Below, piece by piece: positions 24,501-31,471 of a DNA stretch of 64,000 nt. The notes below the pieces were generated by a model. The model was not told the DNA's origin. It searched no databases and saw nothing but the letters and a program-made list of their open reading frames with translations. The position numbers and the translations under genes were made by a program. The DNA comes from Plazaster borealis (taxonomy: Eukaryota > Echinodermata > Asteroidea > Forcipulatida > Labidiasteridae): contig CM037470.1 of NCBI GenBank assembly GCA_021014325.1, positions 8,659,147 through 8,723,146 of the forward strand. The letters run 5' to 3'. How positions within the stretch are numbered: the stretch's first letter is position 1; each line of letters starts with the position of its first letter.

Positions 24501-27500
24501 TGTATGCAAAGGAAAATATGCAGGGTCAGGTAAAGAACAGTTACTGGTTTTAGATGAGCTGAGACCTCTCCCACCTAAAATGTGTCTATAAAAATATACA
24601 TATAATTATATAATAAAACAGTTTCAGTTGGATTTGTGAAGTATAATAAGACATGTTTGTAAACCACATCACTTTTTCTGCCCTTTATTATTCTTTTGAA
24701 CTCCTTGGGTTTAGGAAAGAAACAATAGTTGTCTTGAGATTCGTATGTTTCTGTTTTTCTTCTTGTTGTTTTAATGTAACAGTGGTTAAGATGGAGCAAG
24801 TACCGCCACAACAACTTAAGAACTACTTCAAAAGTATTGCTGAACACAAGGACATCCTGAAACTACAAATGATGTTAAGCAATGCCATCAGCCACACTAG
24901 GCCAAAGATTCATGAGGCACTTAAGATGTTCTCACATTTCCAGTATCTATGGGAGGAAGACCGAAGTGAAGTTGTCAAGGTGAACTCTTAGACCCAAACT
25001 CAATGTATATTGTAAGAAGGCTACAATCATTGTAGTGCTACTTATTCACTTATCTTTTTTATTATGAATGGCTCAATGGAGCATTATTTTTCAACACAAT
25101 ATTCCATTTGTGGGGTGTCGTGGCCGAGCGGTTAAGAGCGCCGGATTCAAGCTCTGGTGTTTGATCAGCAGAGTGTGGGTTCGAATCCCGGTCGTGACAC
25201 TTGTGTCCTTGAGCAAGACACTTAACCATAAGCTTCTCTCCACCCAGGGGTAAATGGGTACCTGTGAGGGCAGAGATGGTTCTTGTGATTGATTTAGCCG
25301 AGTAGCGCATTAATGTTGCACAGGCTGTATACTCCCCAGGGAGCTGAGATGGTTTAAGGAATGATTTAAGGCCCAGTGACCAGGGGTAATAATGTGAAGC
25401 GCTTTGGGACGCCCTTCGGGCGTGAAAAGCGCTATATAAAAACTAACTATTATTATTATATTATTATTCCTACAATTGTTTTCATTGAATGTATTCTAAG
25501 AAGTGAATTTTCCAAGTAACAAACCACTGCTGGTTAGTCCTTGGGTGCCTTAGTTAAACTACGGTAAGAAACTGATGATAAATGCCATGTACCATAAAAT
25601 GTTTGATGACTCCTTGGATTGAGTGTTAGGATCCTTCATATGTAATTGCAGGCATTTATTGAGACACATCCAATTCTGTCTGAGTGGAAAGCAGAAATCC
25701 TTCGTTATCAGAGTCTAGAGAGACAGATTGAGGAGTTGGAACCATCCCTGCAGGTTGATGCCATTCAACTCTTCACTGGTGAGTTAGACTTCAATCACTC
25801 TGAAAATCAAATAAACGGCACAAACACCAATGCGTTAAATAACTACGCACTAGTGTTTGAGGAATTTGGCTACATCATTTAAAAAATTACCCAAATATCA
25901 TATCAAATGTCATATTTTCAAAGATGACTCTGTTATTTGTCTCTTGGCGTTTTCTTAACTATAAATGGAAGCCTCAATGACACTTTTGTTGGACATTTTT
26001 TATAGTGTTTTCTTTTTTGTTATAGCAATGTTTGGACGTTTTTTTTGCTCTGGTTTTCATGTAATGTTAGGTTTGTTATTTGAATCCATTTTCAAAGGAC
26101 AAGACTAGACACAATTGAAGTGTTTTTCACAATTTATGTATCACTATTTATCAGATCCAATCAAGTTGGCCTTGACAATTGAGGCCCAGGCTTGGAAGAT
26201 GCTACTTGGTAAGAGTCTAAACCAAGAATACCGCAAGAAGATGGATGGTGTGTCAGACTTTGTAGCTGAGTATGCCAAACGTTTAGCTCGACCAATCAAA
26301 GACCTTGATGATGTCAGGAATGCAATGGGTGCTTTAGAGGATCTTAGGCAAAATGAGATACGTATTGATATGATACTTGGTCCTATAGAGGTAAGATTAT
26401 CCAATATGTTACTCAATTTCCTTTCTGGGTATTTCAGTTATCAGGCATGTGATTTCTCAGGATTTTTCCTGATTTCAGGATTTTCTCAAAACCTCCTTGA
26501 GCCTTCAAATGTTCTTGAAAGAAGTAAATCAGTCACCAAAGGGAGAAAGAAATAGTCCACATTGTGTCCAAACCTGTAGTTTTGTATTTCTGGTGATGCA
26601 CAGAGTCTGTAAACCTCCTGAATTGTAACATCTGGGAGGGGGACCCAGGCCCGCAAGCCATTTTCAGGAATTCTAATTTTTGTCAAATCTCATCCCTGGT
26701 TATTCAAAGAACATCTTAAAATCAGTGTATTTTTGACAACCACTAACTTAGTGGAGGTATGGGCAAATGATTAAGTTATCACCTTTTTATACTTATAGAG
26801 GCAGTTTAACCTTGTTCATTTTGAATGGTTTAATATATTAGGAAGCATACAACATGCTGCAGAAGTTCCAAGTGACAGTTGCCAAAGAAGAAGCAGATAG
26901 AGTAGACACACTTCGATATTCCTACCAGAAACTCACTCGTCAAGCTGTAAGTCTGTTTGAGTTACATTGGCGGAATATGCCAAGCAATCACAATCAAGAA
27001 TTACGTTTATGACGTATGCGTTTTAACACCCAGCCTATGAAGTTTTTTCTCTTTGCCCACATGCATTATATCTTTTCAAGATGTGTATTCAAACTACTGA
27101 CATAACAAGAGAAGCATTAACATAACAAACTTTTTAACTCATGTAATTATTTCATCAGGGTTAAAGAACAACATGACTTGTATGACGACTCAGTATTTTC
27201 CAAGTCGTTTGACCAAAAATCGTGGGCATCTCTCAAACCAAAGAACTCTCATTCTAGAGCAGATATCAAGACTTGATTCCATTCTATGATCGATTTACCT
27301 AATAATATAAATATTATTTGTTGAATGCCATTTGTTGAACTACATATAGAAAACATGATTGCATTGTTTGTATAATGACAGGACAAGACTCAGACCACTC
27401 TGGTGAAGATTCAACCCAAGTTCAAAGCGGACCTCTTGGAGTCTGTGGAAGTCTTTGCTCATACTTCACAAGCCTACTTTGATGATTATGATACAGTAAG

Positions 27501-28818
27501 TACTCACAGTAATCAATATTTAAAAGTTCAGATTGGGAAGCTAGCAAACTTCATTGTTAAACCCTGCCTTATAATACAGCTTGGGTTACAATGTTGGACA
27601 GTACTAATCAACACCTTCATATTTATCAAGGTAGAAAGCCTGGCCTCCAGATCAAGACCCAGTTCAGTAGGATTTGAAACTCCTTATGGTGGACTTGGAG
27701 TTTGAGGGTCACAGCAGTATTAGAGAAATAATGTTTTGAGTATATTGGTTCTGCAGGGGACCAACAGTGGTCATTAAGTGTCATTTTCAAAGAGATATTG
27801 CAGTGTTAAGTCACTAATTGTTATGTAAAAATGGAGCGTTGCAACAACAACTTCCATATTTCTTCCGCAAACCTATTTAGACAACATTTTAATCAAGCTG
27901 TGATGTTTACCAAATCAGCAGGTCTGTGAGGTAGTAGATTGGCTTTCACAGTGTTAAGTCAATAACTTAAATCTTTTATTGCAGGATCCTCATAGCGTCT
28001 TATTTGCAGGCTTTTATCCCCCAGAATACCTGGTAAAGTAAAATGAATTATATACGGATGTGTATTACAGTTTCTTGATGATGACGTGATGTATTTTATT
28101 CTTTTAGGGTGGTCCAATGGTCGATGGAATCTCACCACAAGAAGCAAGTGATAGACTCCAAGTTTACCAGGTATTTACCAACATTTTAGATAATTTAAAA
28201 TAGTAATATGCAAGAATTCCTTTTGAAAACCTGGGGTTTGTCATACATTTAAACGTTTGTGTGTGAAAATGAATGCTATCGAGGACAAGATGTAACTTGA
28301 CTTGTTTTGAAACTGAAGTATTGTTGCAGAGAGGAAGTGTTTGAATTGACTTTTAAAAAAATCAGTCAACAGATGCTCTGAAGCTTTATTGGAGGTGTTG
28401 TTGCATACAGAGCTTGCAGAACTTAGTTATTGGTGTCTTTATAAATGGACACACATAATATACTAAATGTTATTTTATTTTACTGTTAAAGGTTTGTTTT
28501 TTTGATTTTTGCATTTGTATAAAAATAAGTACAATACCCTGAAGAAATTTCATGATAGTAAGATATTTTTTTTACACAGACTCGCTTTGATGAGTTATGG
28601 CGTAAGTACACTACATACTCAGCAGGAGAGCAGCTATTTGGGTTGTCTGTAACGGACTATCCAACTCTGGCAAAGACCAAGAAGGAACTGAATCTACTAC
28701 AGAAGCTGTATGGCTTGTATAACTCAGTCATTGATGGAGTCAATGGCTACTATGATATCCTCTGGACTGATGTTGATATTGAGAAGATCAATAATGAACT
28801 TCTGGATTTCCAAAACAG
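423..28818 (+). CDS. DNAH5: Axonemal dynein heavy chain, DNAH5/DNAH8 type (partial gene, 21 exons)
   Basis: Outer-arm dynein heavy chains power ciliary and flagellar beating. The N-terminal tail encoded here binds intermediate chains and other heavy chains, and the C-terminal AAA+ ring drives movement. I join 21 exons: 423-530, 943-1191, 1395-1592, 2722-2798, 3913-4006, 4171-4290, 4457-4592, 8541-8728, 9206-9403, 13881-14000, 21879-22038, 23134-23338, 23723-23825, 24346-24529, 24783-24979, 25652-25778, 26155-26390, 26842-26946, 27382-27495, 28108-28170, 28580-28818. Every junction is AG/GT and phase-compatible, giving about 1,073 uninterrupted codons. Motifs such as [25 protein letters not shown]-like [12 protein letters not shown] and [12 protein letters not shown] are characteristic of the DNAH5/DNAH8 tail and linker start. 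The family is about 4,600 residues, so roughly the first few hundred residues and the whole motor lie outside. DNAH5 versus DNAH8 cannot be decided here. Intron sizes range from about 160 bp to 7.9 kb, the large ones swollen by repeats. Confidence 0.95.
943..1191 (+). CDS. DNAH5: Dynein exon b (83 codons)
   Basis: Acceptor AG at 941-942, donor GTAAGA at 1192, phase 0/0. It begins [10 protein letters not shown] and ends FCKRIDK. The sequence is helical and charged, as expected for the dynein tail (DHC_N1-type). The open frame continues past the donor to a stop at 1260, but the dynein similarity ends at the splice site. Confidence 0.93.
1395..1592 (+). CDS. DNAH5: Dynein exon c (66 codons)
   Basis: Acceptor GCAG at 1391-1394, phase 0/0. 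It begins [14 protein letters not shown] and ends KKNIFDLQ. The donor reads GTCAGA, with C instead of A at +3. This is weaker than the other donors in the gene, but the conserved protein ends exactly here. Confidence 0.9.
1664..2026 (+). mobile_element. TTAA-flanked MITE, copy 1 (CGTTTGG subfamily)
   Basis: A 363-bp element flanked on both sides by TTAA (1660-1663 and 2027-2030). The ends are imperfect inverted repeats (AGGTATCGTATACGTTTGG at the left; the right end is its relative in reverse). It is closely similar over its whole length to the copies at 41193 and 37646. TTAA duplication is the signature of piggyBac-type transposition. There is no coding capacity; it sits in a dynein intron. 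Confidence 0.85.
2041..2447 (+). repeat. Tandem repeat, about 140-bp unit, three copies
   Basis: Three successive units start with a G-rich segment followed by GTTCATTGTCATGTTTTA (2061, 2200, 2342; spacings 139 and 142 bp). Each contains the CAGTCAAGCAATGAT-type segment. It follows the TTAA MITE directly, within the same intron. Confidence 0.88.
2722..2798 (+). CDS. DNAH5: Dynein exon d (25 codons plus 2 bases)
   Basis: Acceptor AG at 2720-2721, donor GTAAGT at 2799. It begins [14 protein letters not shown] and ends LALLS plus two bases of an Arg codon completed by the next exon. Confidence 0.92.
3464..3836. mobile_element. Inverted-repeat MITE, second family, copy 1
   Basis: The left end (AATAAGCCATTTGCGAGTTA) and right end are reverse complements over roughly 75 bp, allowing small gaps; total 373 bp. 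A diverged copy lacking part of its right end lies at 22141-22437. No clear target duplication and no coding frame. Confidence 0.82.
3913..4006 (+). CDS. DNAH5: Dynein exon e
   Basis: Acceptor AG at 3911-3912, donor GTAAGA at 4007. One base completes the Arg codon, then [16 protein letters not shown] to ELEGIKK. Together with exon d it makes exactly 57 codons. Confidence 0.92.
4171..4290 (+). CDS. DNAH5: Dynein exon f (40 codons)
   Basis: Acceptor ACAG ending at 4170, donor GTAATG at 4291, phase 0/0. It encodes [20 protein letters not shown] and then [20 protein letters not shown], a strongly conserved block of axonemal dynein tails. Confidence 0.94.
4457..4592 (+). CDS. DNAH5: Dynein exon g (45 codons plus 1 base)
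   Basis: Acceptor GTAG ending at 4456, donor GTAAAC at 4593. It begins [14 protein letters not shown] and ends [10 protein letters not shown] plus one base. The following 3.9-kb intron carries the Penelope-like element. Confidence 0.93.
4845..7331 (+). pseudogene. Penelope-like reverse transcriptase / GIY-YIG endonuclease ORF, frameshifted
   Basis: The protein copies the element's RNA into the genome: reverse transcriptase first, GIY-YIG nuclease last. Visible in order: an N-terminal helical region from 4845; [12 protein letters not shown] (about 5171); [10 protein letters not shown] (about 5522); LPKIHKP (5749); the YTNIPHHEG motif (about 5974); [17 protein letters not shown] (about 6136); the catalytic FIDDIF (about 6247, the YxDD-box equivalent); a Cys-rich CxxC-like cluster (6915-6950); and GIY-YIG elements [11 protein letters not shown] and QYVGET (about 7042-7090), with the conserved Arg and a late Glu (ESHWI) to a stop at 7329. 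Frame changes occur near 5505, 5745, 6405, 6690 and 6900. It therefore cannot make one protein. Confidence 0.88.
7845..7871 (+). ncRNA. Hammerhead-ribozyme-like core in Penelope 3' region (degenerate)
   Basis: CTGAAGA (7845-7851) fits the hammerhead core CUGANGA. It is followed, after one extra A, by stem II GGTCC/GGATC (7853-7857 with 7863-7867, one G-U pair), then GAAA (7868-7871). Penelope-like elements are known to carry hammerhead motifs in their terminal repeats. Stem III and the cleavage-site UH are not convincing here, so this copy is probably inactive. Confidence 0.45.
8541..8728 (+). CDS. DNAH5: Dynein exon h (62 codons plus 2 bases)
   Basis: Acceptor TCAG ending at 8540, donor GTAATC at 8729. 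It completes a Gly codon and reads [20 protein letters not shown] to [10 protein letters not shown]. Phase matches exon g exactly despite the intervening retroelement. Confidence 0.93.
9206..9403 (+). CDS. DNAH5: Dynein exon i (66 codons)
   Basis: Acceptor TTAG ending at 9205, donor GTATGT at 9404, phase 0/0. It encodes [20 protein letters not shown] through [16 protein letters not shown] to DLDLIIKE. The PG-L-x-WTS motif is typical of dynein tails. Confidence 0.94.
10020..10540. repeat. ACGTTG-rich tandem repeat, about 134-bp unit
   Basis: The segment GTTGGATTTGC recurs at 10091, 10225, 10359 and 10470 (spacings 134, 134, 111). Each unit alternates AACGTTG and CAACGT motifs, so it is also locally palindromic. 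Confidence 0.88.
11700..13130. repeat. ACGTTG-rich satellite, 111-bp unit, about 13 copies
   Basis: The segment GACTGATGTTGG recurs at 11707, 11815, 11920, 12031, 12145, 12256, 12366, 12478, 12589, 12700, 12811, 12922 and 13033; the later units are exactly 111 bp apart. Because 111 is a multiple of three, short open frames run through several units; these are not genes. Confidence 0.93.
13286..13704. mobile_element. pogo/Tc1-like MITE with TA target duplication
   Basis: A 419-bp element with ends CAGTCGACT at the left and its reverse complement AGTCGACTG at the right, followed inward by GTTAATACGA-type inverted sequence, flanked by TA at 13284-13285 and 13705-13706. TA duplication with a CAG...CTG end suits the pogo/Tigger branch of Tc1/mariner. 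It has no coding capacity and lies 176 bp upstream of dynein exon j. Confidence 0.78.
13881..14000 (+). CDS. DNAH5: Dynein exon j (40 codons)
   Basis: Acceptor ACAG ending at 13880, donor GTAATT at 14001, phase 0/0. It encodes [19 protein letters not shown] to VEQFTTKTQ. It is isolated between a 4.5-kb repeat-filled intron and a 7.9-kb intron containing the GPCR. Confidence 0.9.
14357..16376 (+). repeat. Hairpin-headed interspersed repeat with internal tandem array
   Basis: It begins with a hairpin, GGTGTTCGGGC / GCCCGGAACACC (14357-14384, one unpaired base), then a T-rich/CTT-rich run and a CTAACAAAAGCAC segment. A second copy of the T-rich and CTAACAAAAG segment begins near 16305. Between them are TGACGTCA-containing and ACTTCCGG-containing segments and the 130-bp tandem array. 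It contains no open frame of note, and I do not recognise its mechanism. Confidence 0.6.
15480..16195 (+). repeat. Tandem repeat, about 130-bp unit, 5-6 copies
   Basis: Units contain TTGGGCATTGGAGATTAGCC, GTAACCGTGACCCC and ACTTCCGG...CCGGAAGT. The TGGGCATTGGA segment lies near 15542, 15672, 15803, 15932 and 16062, with a diverged one at 16190, giving a period close to 130 bp. A short frame at 15823-16056 is an artefact of the array. Confidence 0.9.
16380..17400. mobile_element. PIF/Harbinger-like non-autonomous transposon with TAA duplication
   Basis: A 1,021-bp element with ends GGCCTAAAAAAAA and its reverse complement, both followed inward by TTATTGCCCTTTT, flanked by TAA at 16377-16379 and 17401-17403. 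A 3-bp TWA duplication is the PIF/Harbinger habit. Inside are a second inverted pair (about 29 bp near 16918 and 17096) and long T and A runs. It interrupts the hairpin-headed repeat, whose sequence resumes with AACTTGAAACTTCACA on the right. Confidence 0.75.
17404..17640 (+). repeat. Continuation of the hairpin-headed repeat
   Basis: AACTTGAAACTTCACA followed by a TGACGTCATCGATGATG segment matches the part of the same family at 14490-14570, so this is the right-hand piece split off by the PIF-like insertion. Beyond about 17640 the sequence is simple AT-rich DNA up to the SINE at 17821. Confidence 0.55.
17821..18062 (+). mobile_element. tRNA-derived SINE, copy 1
   Basis: The head reads GGCCGAGCGGTTAAGAGC (A-box region), then GGGTTCGACTCC (B box), as in class II (Leu/Ser-type) tRNAs. 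A body follows with AAGCCGTAGGTCCTGTGT, shared with the copy at 20050. The right end is truncated. RNA polymerase III would be expected to read it from the internal promoter. Confidence 0.85.
18723..19640 (-). CDS. Class A (rhodopsin-like) GPCR, intronless, nested in dynein intron
   Basis: A 305-residue seven-transmembrane receptor; the ligand is unknown. I start at the ATG at 19640-19638; the frame opens upstream only to a TTG-containing leader after a stop. N-terminus MNNTES carries a glycosylation sequon. Landmarks, numbered from this Met: Asn31 in TM1, Asp59 in TM2, Trp80 and Cys86 before TM3, DRY at 110-112 ([10 protein letters not shown]), Cys165 in extracellular loop 2 pairing with Cys86, Pro242 in TM6 (GYIPF rather than CWxP), and TM7 NVIIY at 275-279 instead of NPxxY. 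The loops and C-tail are short; the tail has a Cys pair (YCSCHE) that could be palmitoylated. It sits antisense inside the 7.9-kb dynein intron. A candidate AATAAA on this strand lies at 18482-18487. No subfamily could be assigned. Confidence 0.9.
   Translation of the reverse strand: MNNTESAVDIVLNVIYASIWTITTLLVLVLNAVCIIVLPTVKGIKESTKVFLTCMTIGDFNLGVFYYLPMIGVSIAGGTWPFGAFCYVQALVIRQGLLINMMSALLVTIDRYMAVVHPFKYVSWVTGWRAKVITCSIAALTSLYALSCLLLELNHTKFNQILQICLIGENNLTTYILTFISGVLMFLTIITMYIKILKIASKHAVRIAAQHNPIAAEPSTPNRRSFTTVFIITSILIIGYIPFSIICIMSLASIQPPRIIVNVTKILLASVSWLNVIIYYVRNKEVRKTTHLFLQNIRQYCSCHE
20050..20411 (+). mobile_element. tRNA-derived SINE, copy 2
   Basis: GTCGTGGCCGAGCAGATAAG head with a decayed B box (GATTTGAGTTCC), followed by CTTGTGTCC..GCAAGACACTTAACCAT and the GTAGGTCCTGTGTG body shared with copy 1. 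It extends further right than copy 1 (through the GCACCTTGTAAACCATTACA segment). Confidence 0.85.
20996..21290 (+). repeat. Second hairpin-headed interspersed repeat
   Basis: It opens with a hairpin, CCCCTAAGCC / GGCTGAAGGGG (20996-21021), then GTATTGTCATTACCTA and a CTG/GTCC-rich region. The layout (short GC-rich hairpin at one edge, no frame) resembles the unrelated repeat at 14357. The right boundary is uncertain. Confidence 0.5.
21879..22038 (+). CDS. DNAH5: Dynein exon k (53 codons plus 1 base)
   Basis: Acceptor CTAG ending at 21878, donor GTGAGA at 22039. It encodes [20 protein letters not shown], then a conserved VLDLVGLF stretch, ending in a His/Gly-rich segment. Confidence 0.91.
22141..22437. 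mobile_element. Inverted-repeat MITE, second family, copy 2 (right end lost)
   Basis: It matches 3471-3780 closely (GAATAATGTCTGGTA, GCAAGCTTTTGCGTAGTTA, ATCTGGAGGTTG, AAATTCAAATTTAAGC) but stops before the outer right inverted repeat. It lies in the intron between dynein exons k and l. Confidence 0.8.
23134..23338 (+). CDS. DNAH5: Dynein exon l
   Basis: Acceptor ATAG ending at 23133, donor GTAAGT at 23339. The first ~35 residues are Glu/Ser/His-rich and low in complexity, a probable species-variable insert. They are followed by conserved [19 protein letters not shown] and RRVFFS plus two bases of a Thr codon. Confidence 0.9.
23723..23825 (+). CDS. DNAH5: Dynein exon m
   Basis: Acceptor TTAG ending at 23722, donor GTATGT at 23826. 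It completes Thr, then [20 protein letters not shown] and [14 protein letters not shown]. The FF-x-V-x-x-x-L-x-IPNV block is a conserved dynein-tail signature. Confidence 0.92.
23839..24345. other. AT-rich dynein intron, nothing recognised
   Basis: Simple AT-rich intron DNA with a T run near 23908-23930. No repeat family or frame was recognised. Confidence 0.6.
24346..24529 (+). CDS. DNAH5: Dynein exon n (61 codons plus 1 base)
   Basis: Acceptor GTAG ending at 24345, donor GTAAAG at 24530. It encodes [20 protein letters not shown] to KGKYAGS. The P-S-L-D-D-I-Q-x-x-L-N motif is family-typical. Confidence 0.93.
24783..24979 (+). CDS. DNAH5: Dynein exon o
   Basis: Acceptor ACAG ending at 24782, donor GTGAAC at 24980. 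It encodes [19 protein letters not shown] to [15 protein letters not shown]. Confidence 0.92.
25117..25468 (+). mobile_element. tRNA-Leu-like SINE, near full length, with LINE-like tail
   Basis: The head folds as a class II tRNA: GGCCGAGCGGTTAAGAGCG (A box), anticodon arm CCGGA-TTCAAGC-TCTGG giving CAA (Leu), long variable arm, B box GGTTCGAATCC. A body follows, then a 3' segment AAGCGCTTTGGGACGCCC...GCGCTATATAAA and a TTATTATTA tail. It is the best-preserved of the three SINEs and has a different body and tail from copies 1 and 2. Confidence 0.9.
25652..25778 (+). CDS. DNAH5: Dynein exon p (42 codons plus 1 base)
   Basis: Acceptor GCAG ending at 25651, donor GTGAGT at 25779. It encodes [20 protein letters not shown] to VDAIQLFT plus one base. 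A full-length tRNA-derived SINE lies in the intron just upstream (25117-25468). Confidence 0.93.
26155..26390 (+). CDS. DNAH5: Dynein exon q
   Basis: Acceptor TCAG ending at 26154, donor GTAAGA at 26391. It completes Asp, then [20 protein letters not shown] to [12 protein letters not shown]. The AWK-x-x-LG and R-x-I-x-DLDD-like segments are standard dynein-tail features. Confidence 0.94.
26842..26946 (+). CDS. DNAH5: Dynein exon r (35 codons)
   Basis: Acceptor TTAG ending at 26841, donor GTAAGT at 26947, phase 0/0. It encodes [20 protein letters not shown] to YQKLTRQA. Confidence 0.93.
27382..27495 (+). CDS. DNAH5: Dynein exon s (38 codons)
   Basis: Acceptor ACAG ending at 27381, donor GTAAGT at 27496, phase 0/0. 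It encodes [20 protein letters not shown] to QAYFDDYDT, conserved in DNAH5/DNAH8 relatives. Confidence 0.93.
28108..28170 (+). CDS. DNAH5: Dynein exon t (21 codons)
   Basis: Acceptor TTAG ending at 28107, donor GTATTT at 28171, phase 0/0. It encodes [20 protein letters not shown] plus Gln. The GPMV-x-G-x-x-P-x-EASDRL motif is diagnostic for the DNAH5/DNAH8 group. Confidence 0.93.
28580..28818 (+). CDS. DNAH5: Dynein exon u, start of linker; last dynein exon seen
   Basis: Acceptor ACAG ending at 28579, donor GTAGCT at 28819. It encodes [20 protein letters not shown], then [12 protein letters not shown] and [18 protein letters not shown] plus two bases. This is the entry into the linker (DHC_N2). 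No later dynein exon was recognised in the remaining 35 kb; the N gap begins 682 bp downstream. Confidence 0.93.
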
Positions 28819-29500
28819 GTAGCTGGAAATTTGCAAATCAAAACATTTAACACTATGTTTCAAAAATAGTTGTCATTAATGAAACAAAAATGTTACTTCC
28901 TGGGAGGTTTTATAAAAAAAACACGTTTATCACTTATTTCCATTTCACACATAGTTGTGAAGTGCATTTAGCATCCTTTTAGATTGCTTTACTGGAATCT
29001 GTATTTAGTTATCCCCCGATTATTGTCAAACTAATCATAGTATTTGTTTATTTTATGACTGTGTTTTGGATTCAATGTGTGTCTACTCATAATTAGGATA
29101 TTTCTGGAGTGAAATTTTTCTATTGGCCTTGTTTTGTGTTAGTTGTTAGTTTTATTATTGTGAAGTGCTTGAACATCTTTTGGTGTGGATATTGGGGATA
29201 TTATTATTTAAGATGGTCAACTCAGGTATGGGGTGTATGTTGCAGAGCAGGAATACTCTAATTGTTCTCATGTAATACCCAGAAGGTGACCAAAGAAGAC
29301 TCCTGCATGCTTACTATTTGCAAGCTTTGATTGCTTTTGTTGAATAACACTCGGGATTAAAGTTGAGTTTAGTATCATCCTATACAATAGCTCACATTAG
29401 TAGATAAAGACAGTTCAGTGAACATTTCTTCAACCTGACAAAATCTTTAAAAAACAATTGTTCTACACCAAGCTTTTTGTGAATTTCAATTTTAATTGAA
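28819..29500 (+). other. Dynein intron remnant up to the assembly gap
   Basis: AT-rich sequence without a recognised exon or repeat, running from the donor of exon u to the N block. Confidence 0.7.
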
Positions 29501-30000
29501 NNNNNNNNNNNNNNNNNNNNNNNNNNNNNNNNNNNNNNNNNNNNNNNNNNNNNNNNNNNNNNNNNNNNNNNNNNNNNNNNNNNNNNNNNNNNNNNNNNNN
29601 NNNNNNNNNNNNNNNNNNNNNNNNNNNNNNNNNNNNNNNNNNNNNNNNNNNNNNNNNNNNNNNNNNNNNNNNNNNNNNNNNNNNNNNNNNNNNNNNNNNN
29701 NNNNNNNNNNNNNNNNNNNNNNNNNNNNNNNNNNNNNNNNNNNNNNNNNNNNNNNNNNNNNNNNNNNNNNNNNNNNNNNNNNNNNNNNNNNNNNNNNNNN
29801 NNNNNNNNNNNNNNNNNNNNNNNNNNNNNNNNNNNNNNNNNNNNNNNNNNNNNNNNNNNNNNNNNNNNNNNNNNNNNNNNNNNNNNNNNNNNNNNNNNNN
29901 NNNNNNNNNNNNNNNNNNNNNNNNNNNNNNNNNNNNNNNNNNNNNNNNNNNNNNNNNNNNNNNNNNNNNNNNNNNNNNNNNNNNNNNNNNNNNNNNNNNN
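29501..30000. other. Assembly gap, exactly 500 N
   Basis: All 500 positions are N. A round number suggests a fixed-size scaffold placeholder, so the true distance is unknown. Confidence 0.98.
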
Positions 30001-30660
30001 GGCTGGGCTAGTGTTAAGGTCAACCCCTGATTGCAGGCTGGGCTAGTGTTAAGGTCAACCCTGATTGCAGGCTGGGCTAGTGTTAAGGTCAACCCCTGAT
30101 TGCAGGCTGGGCTAGTGTTAAGGTCAACCCTGATTGTAGGCTGGGCTAGTGTTCAGGTTAATCCTGATTGTAGGCTGGGCTAGTGTTAAGGTCATTCCTG
30201 ATTGTAGGCTGGGCTAGTGTTAAGGTCAATCCTGATTGCAGGCTGTACTAGTGTTAAGGTCAATCCTGATTGTAGGCTGGGCTAGTGTTAAGGTCATTCC
30301 TTATTGTAGGCTGGGCTAGTGTTAAGGTCAATCCTGTTTGCAGGCTGGGCTAGAGTTAAGGTCAATCCTGATTGTAGGATGGGCTAGTGTTAAGGTTAAT
30401 TCTTGATTGTAGGCTGGGCTAGTGTTAAGGTCAATCCTGATTGTAGGCTGGGCTAGTGTTAAGGTCAATCCTGAATGCAGGCTGGGCTAGTGTTAAGGTC
30501 AATCCTGATTGTAGGCTGGGCTAGTGTTAAGGTCAACCCCTGATTGTAGGCTGGGCTAGTGTTAAGGTCAACCCTGATTGTAGGCTGGGCTAGTGTTAAG
30601 GTCAACCCTGATTGTAGGCTGGGCTAGTGTTAAGGTCAACCATGGTTGTATGCTGGGCTG
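30001..30660. repeat. Minisatellite, 34-35-bp unit, about 19 copies
   Basis: The unit is GGCTGGGCTAGTGTTAAGGT followed by CAACCCTGATTGCA-like sequence, repeated from the gap edge to about 30660 with minor variants. It is cut by the gap, so the array is longer in the genome and is the likely cause of the assembly break. Confidence 0.95.
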
Positions 30661-31471
30661 GTGTTATGTCAACCTCTGACTGGCTACTTTAGGAAGCGGT
30701 TTCTTATTTTGCTATTAGTCTCTTACCAATTAAAGATCATGACTAACATTCGCAAGCGTAAACGTGGAGTTTTGAAACAGTCCATCAGACTGTGCTGCTT
30801 GTTGCTTGTAGTGACATTTGGTGATACCCTAAGCTGGACCTGGGACAAAACAAAAGTTTGTTAGTGGGAAGACAGGAATTTGTGAAATGCCAATTGGTTT
30901 TCCTTTGCTTTCATAGGTCACTAGCAACAACAATTGTTTTAAGTAGAAAGATGGGCTGTTGGAAGTATAAATTCTTTCCTGGTGATAACTTTTAGGATGC
31001 TGTGAGGCCGTAGTTTCAATAATTGTTTTCATAATTCTAGCATGTCAACTTCTTGCCTCCACTCTTGTACAACGGTTTAATTAAATATCAAATTGGTAAC
31101 AGTACAAAGCATCCCCAAACTATTTTTGTCTAAAATAGTGTAATATATGCAAAATCTGTCACATGGCACATGATTGCTTATTTTAATTGACTAAATCCAT
31201 ATAAGCATGTATGATTACAAATCACTGACCACTCTTAAACCATTTTGTGTGTTTTCTTTAACAAAAACTTAGTGAATGGGTAACTTTCTGAATATTTTAG
31301 TTGTAAGGAAATACAAAAAAATGTAAAAGTAACAGTTTAATGCAACAGTATCAGTTACAGTTACATTATATTTGCCCTACTTATGAATTTTTGGTTGAAG
31401 TCACACATTTAATGTCGGAACTACATTGTATATAATGCACAGAAATAAAGCAAGTTGCTTTGGTTTTGTAC
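30661..31471. other. No feature recognised
   Basis: AT-rich DNA between the minisatellite and the last transporter exon. I looked on the minus strand for further transporter exons and saw none. Confidence 0.55.

Noticed and set aside
25117..25200. Functional tRNA-Leu gene
   Set aside because: The tRNA-like part is the head of a ~350-bp SINE with two relatives in the window, so it is a retroposon rather than a tRNA gene.
29463..30092. Long frames of 171-209 codons over the gap
   Set aside because: They consist almost entirely of unknown residues from N; no coding evidence.
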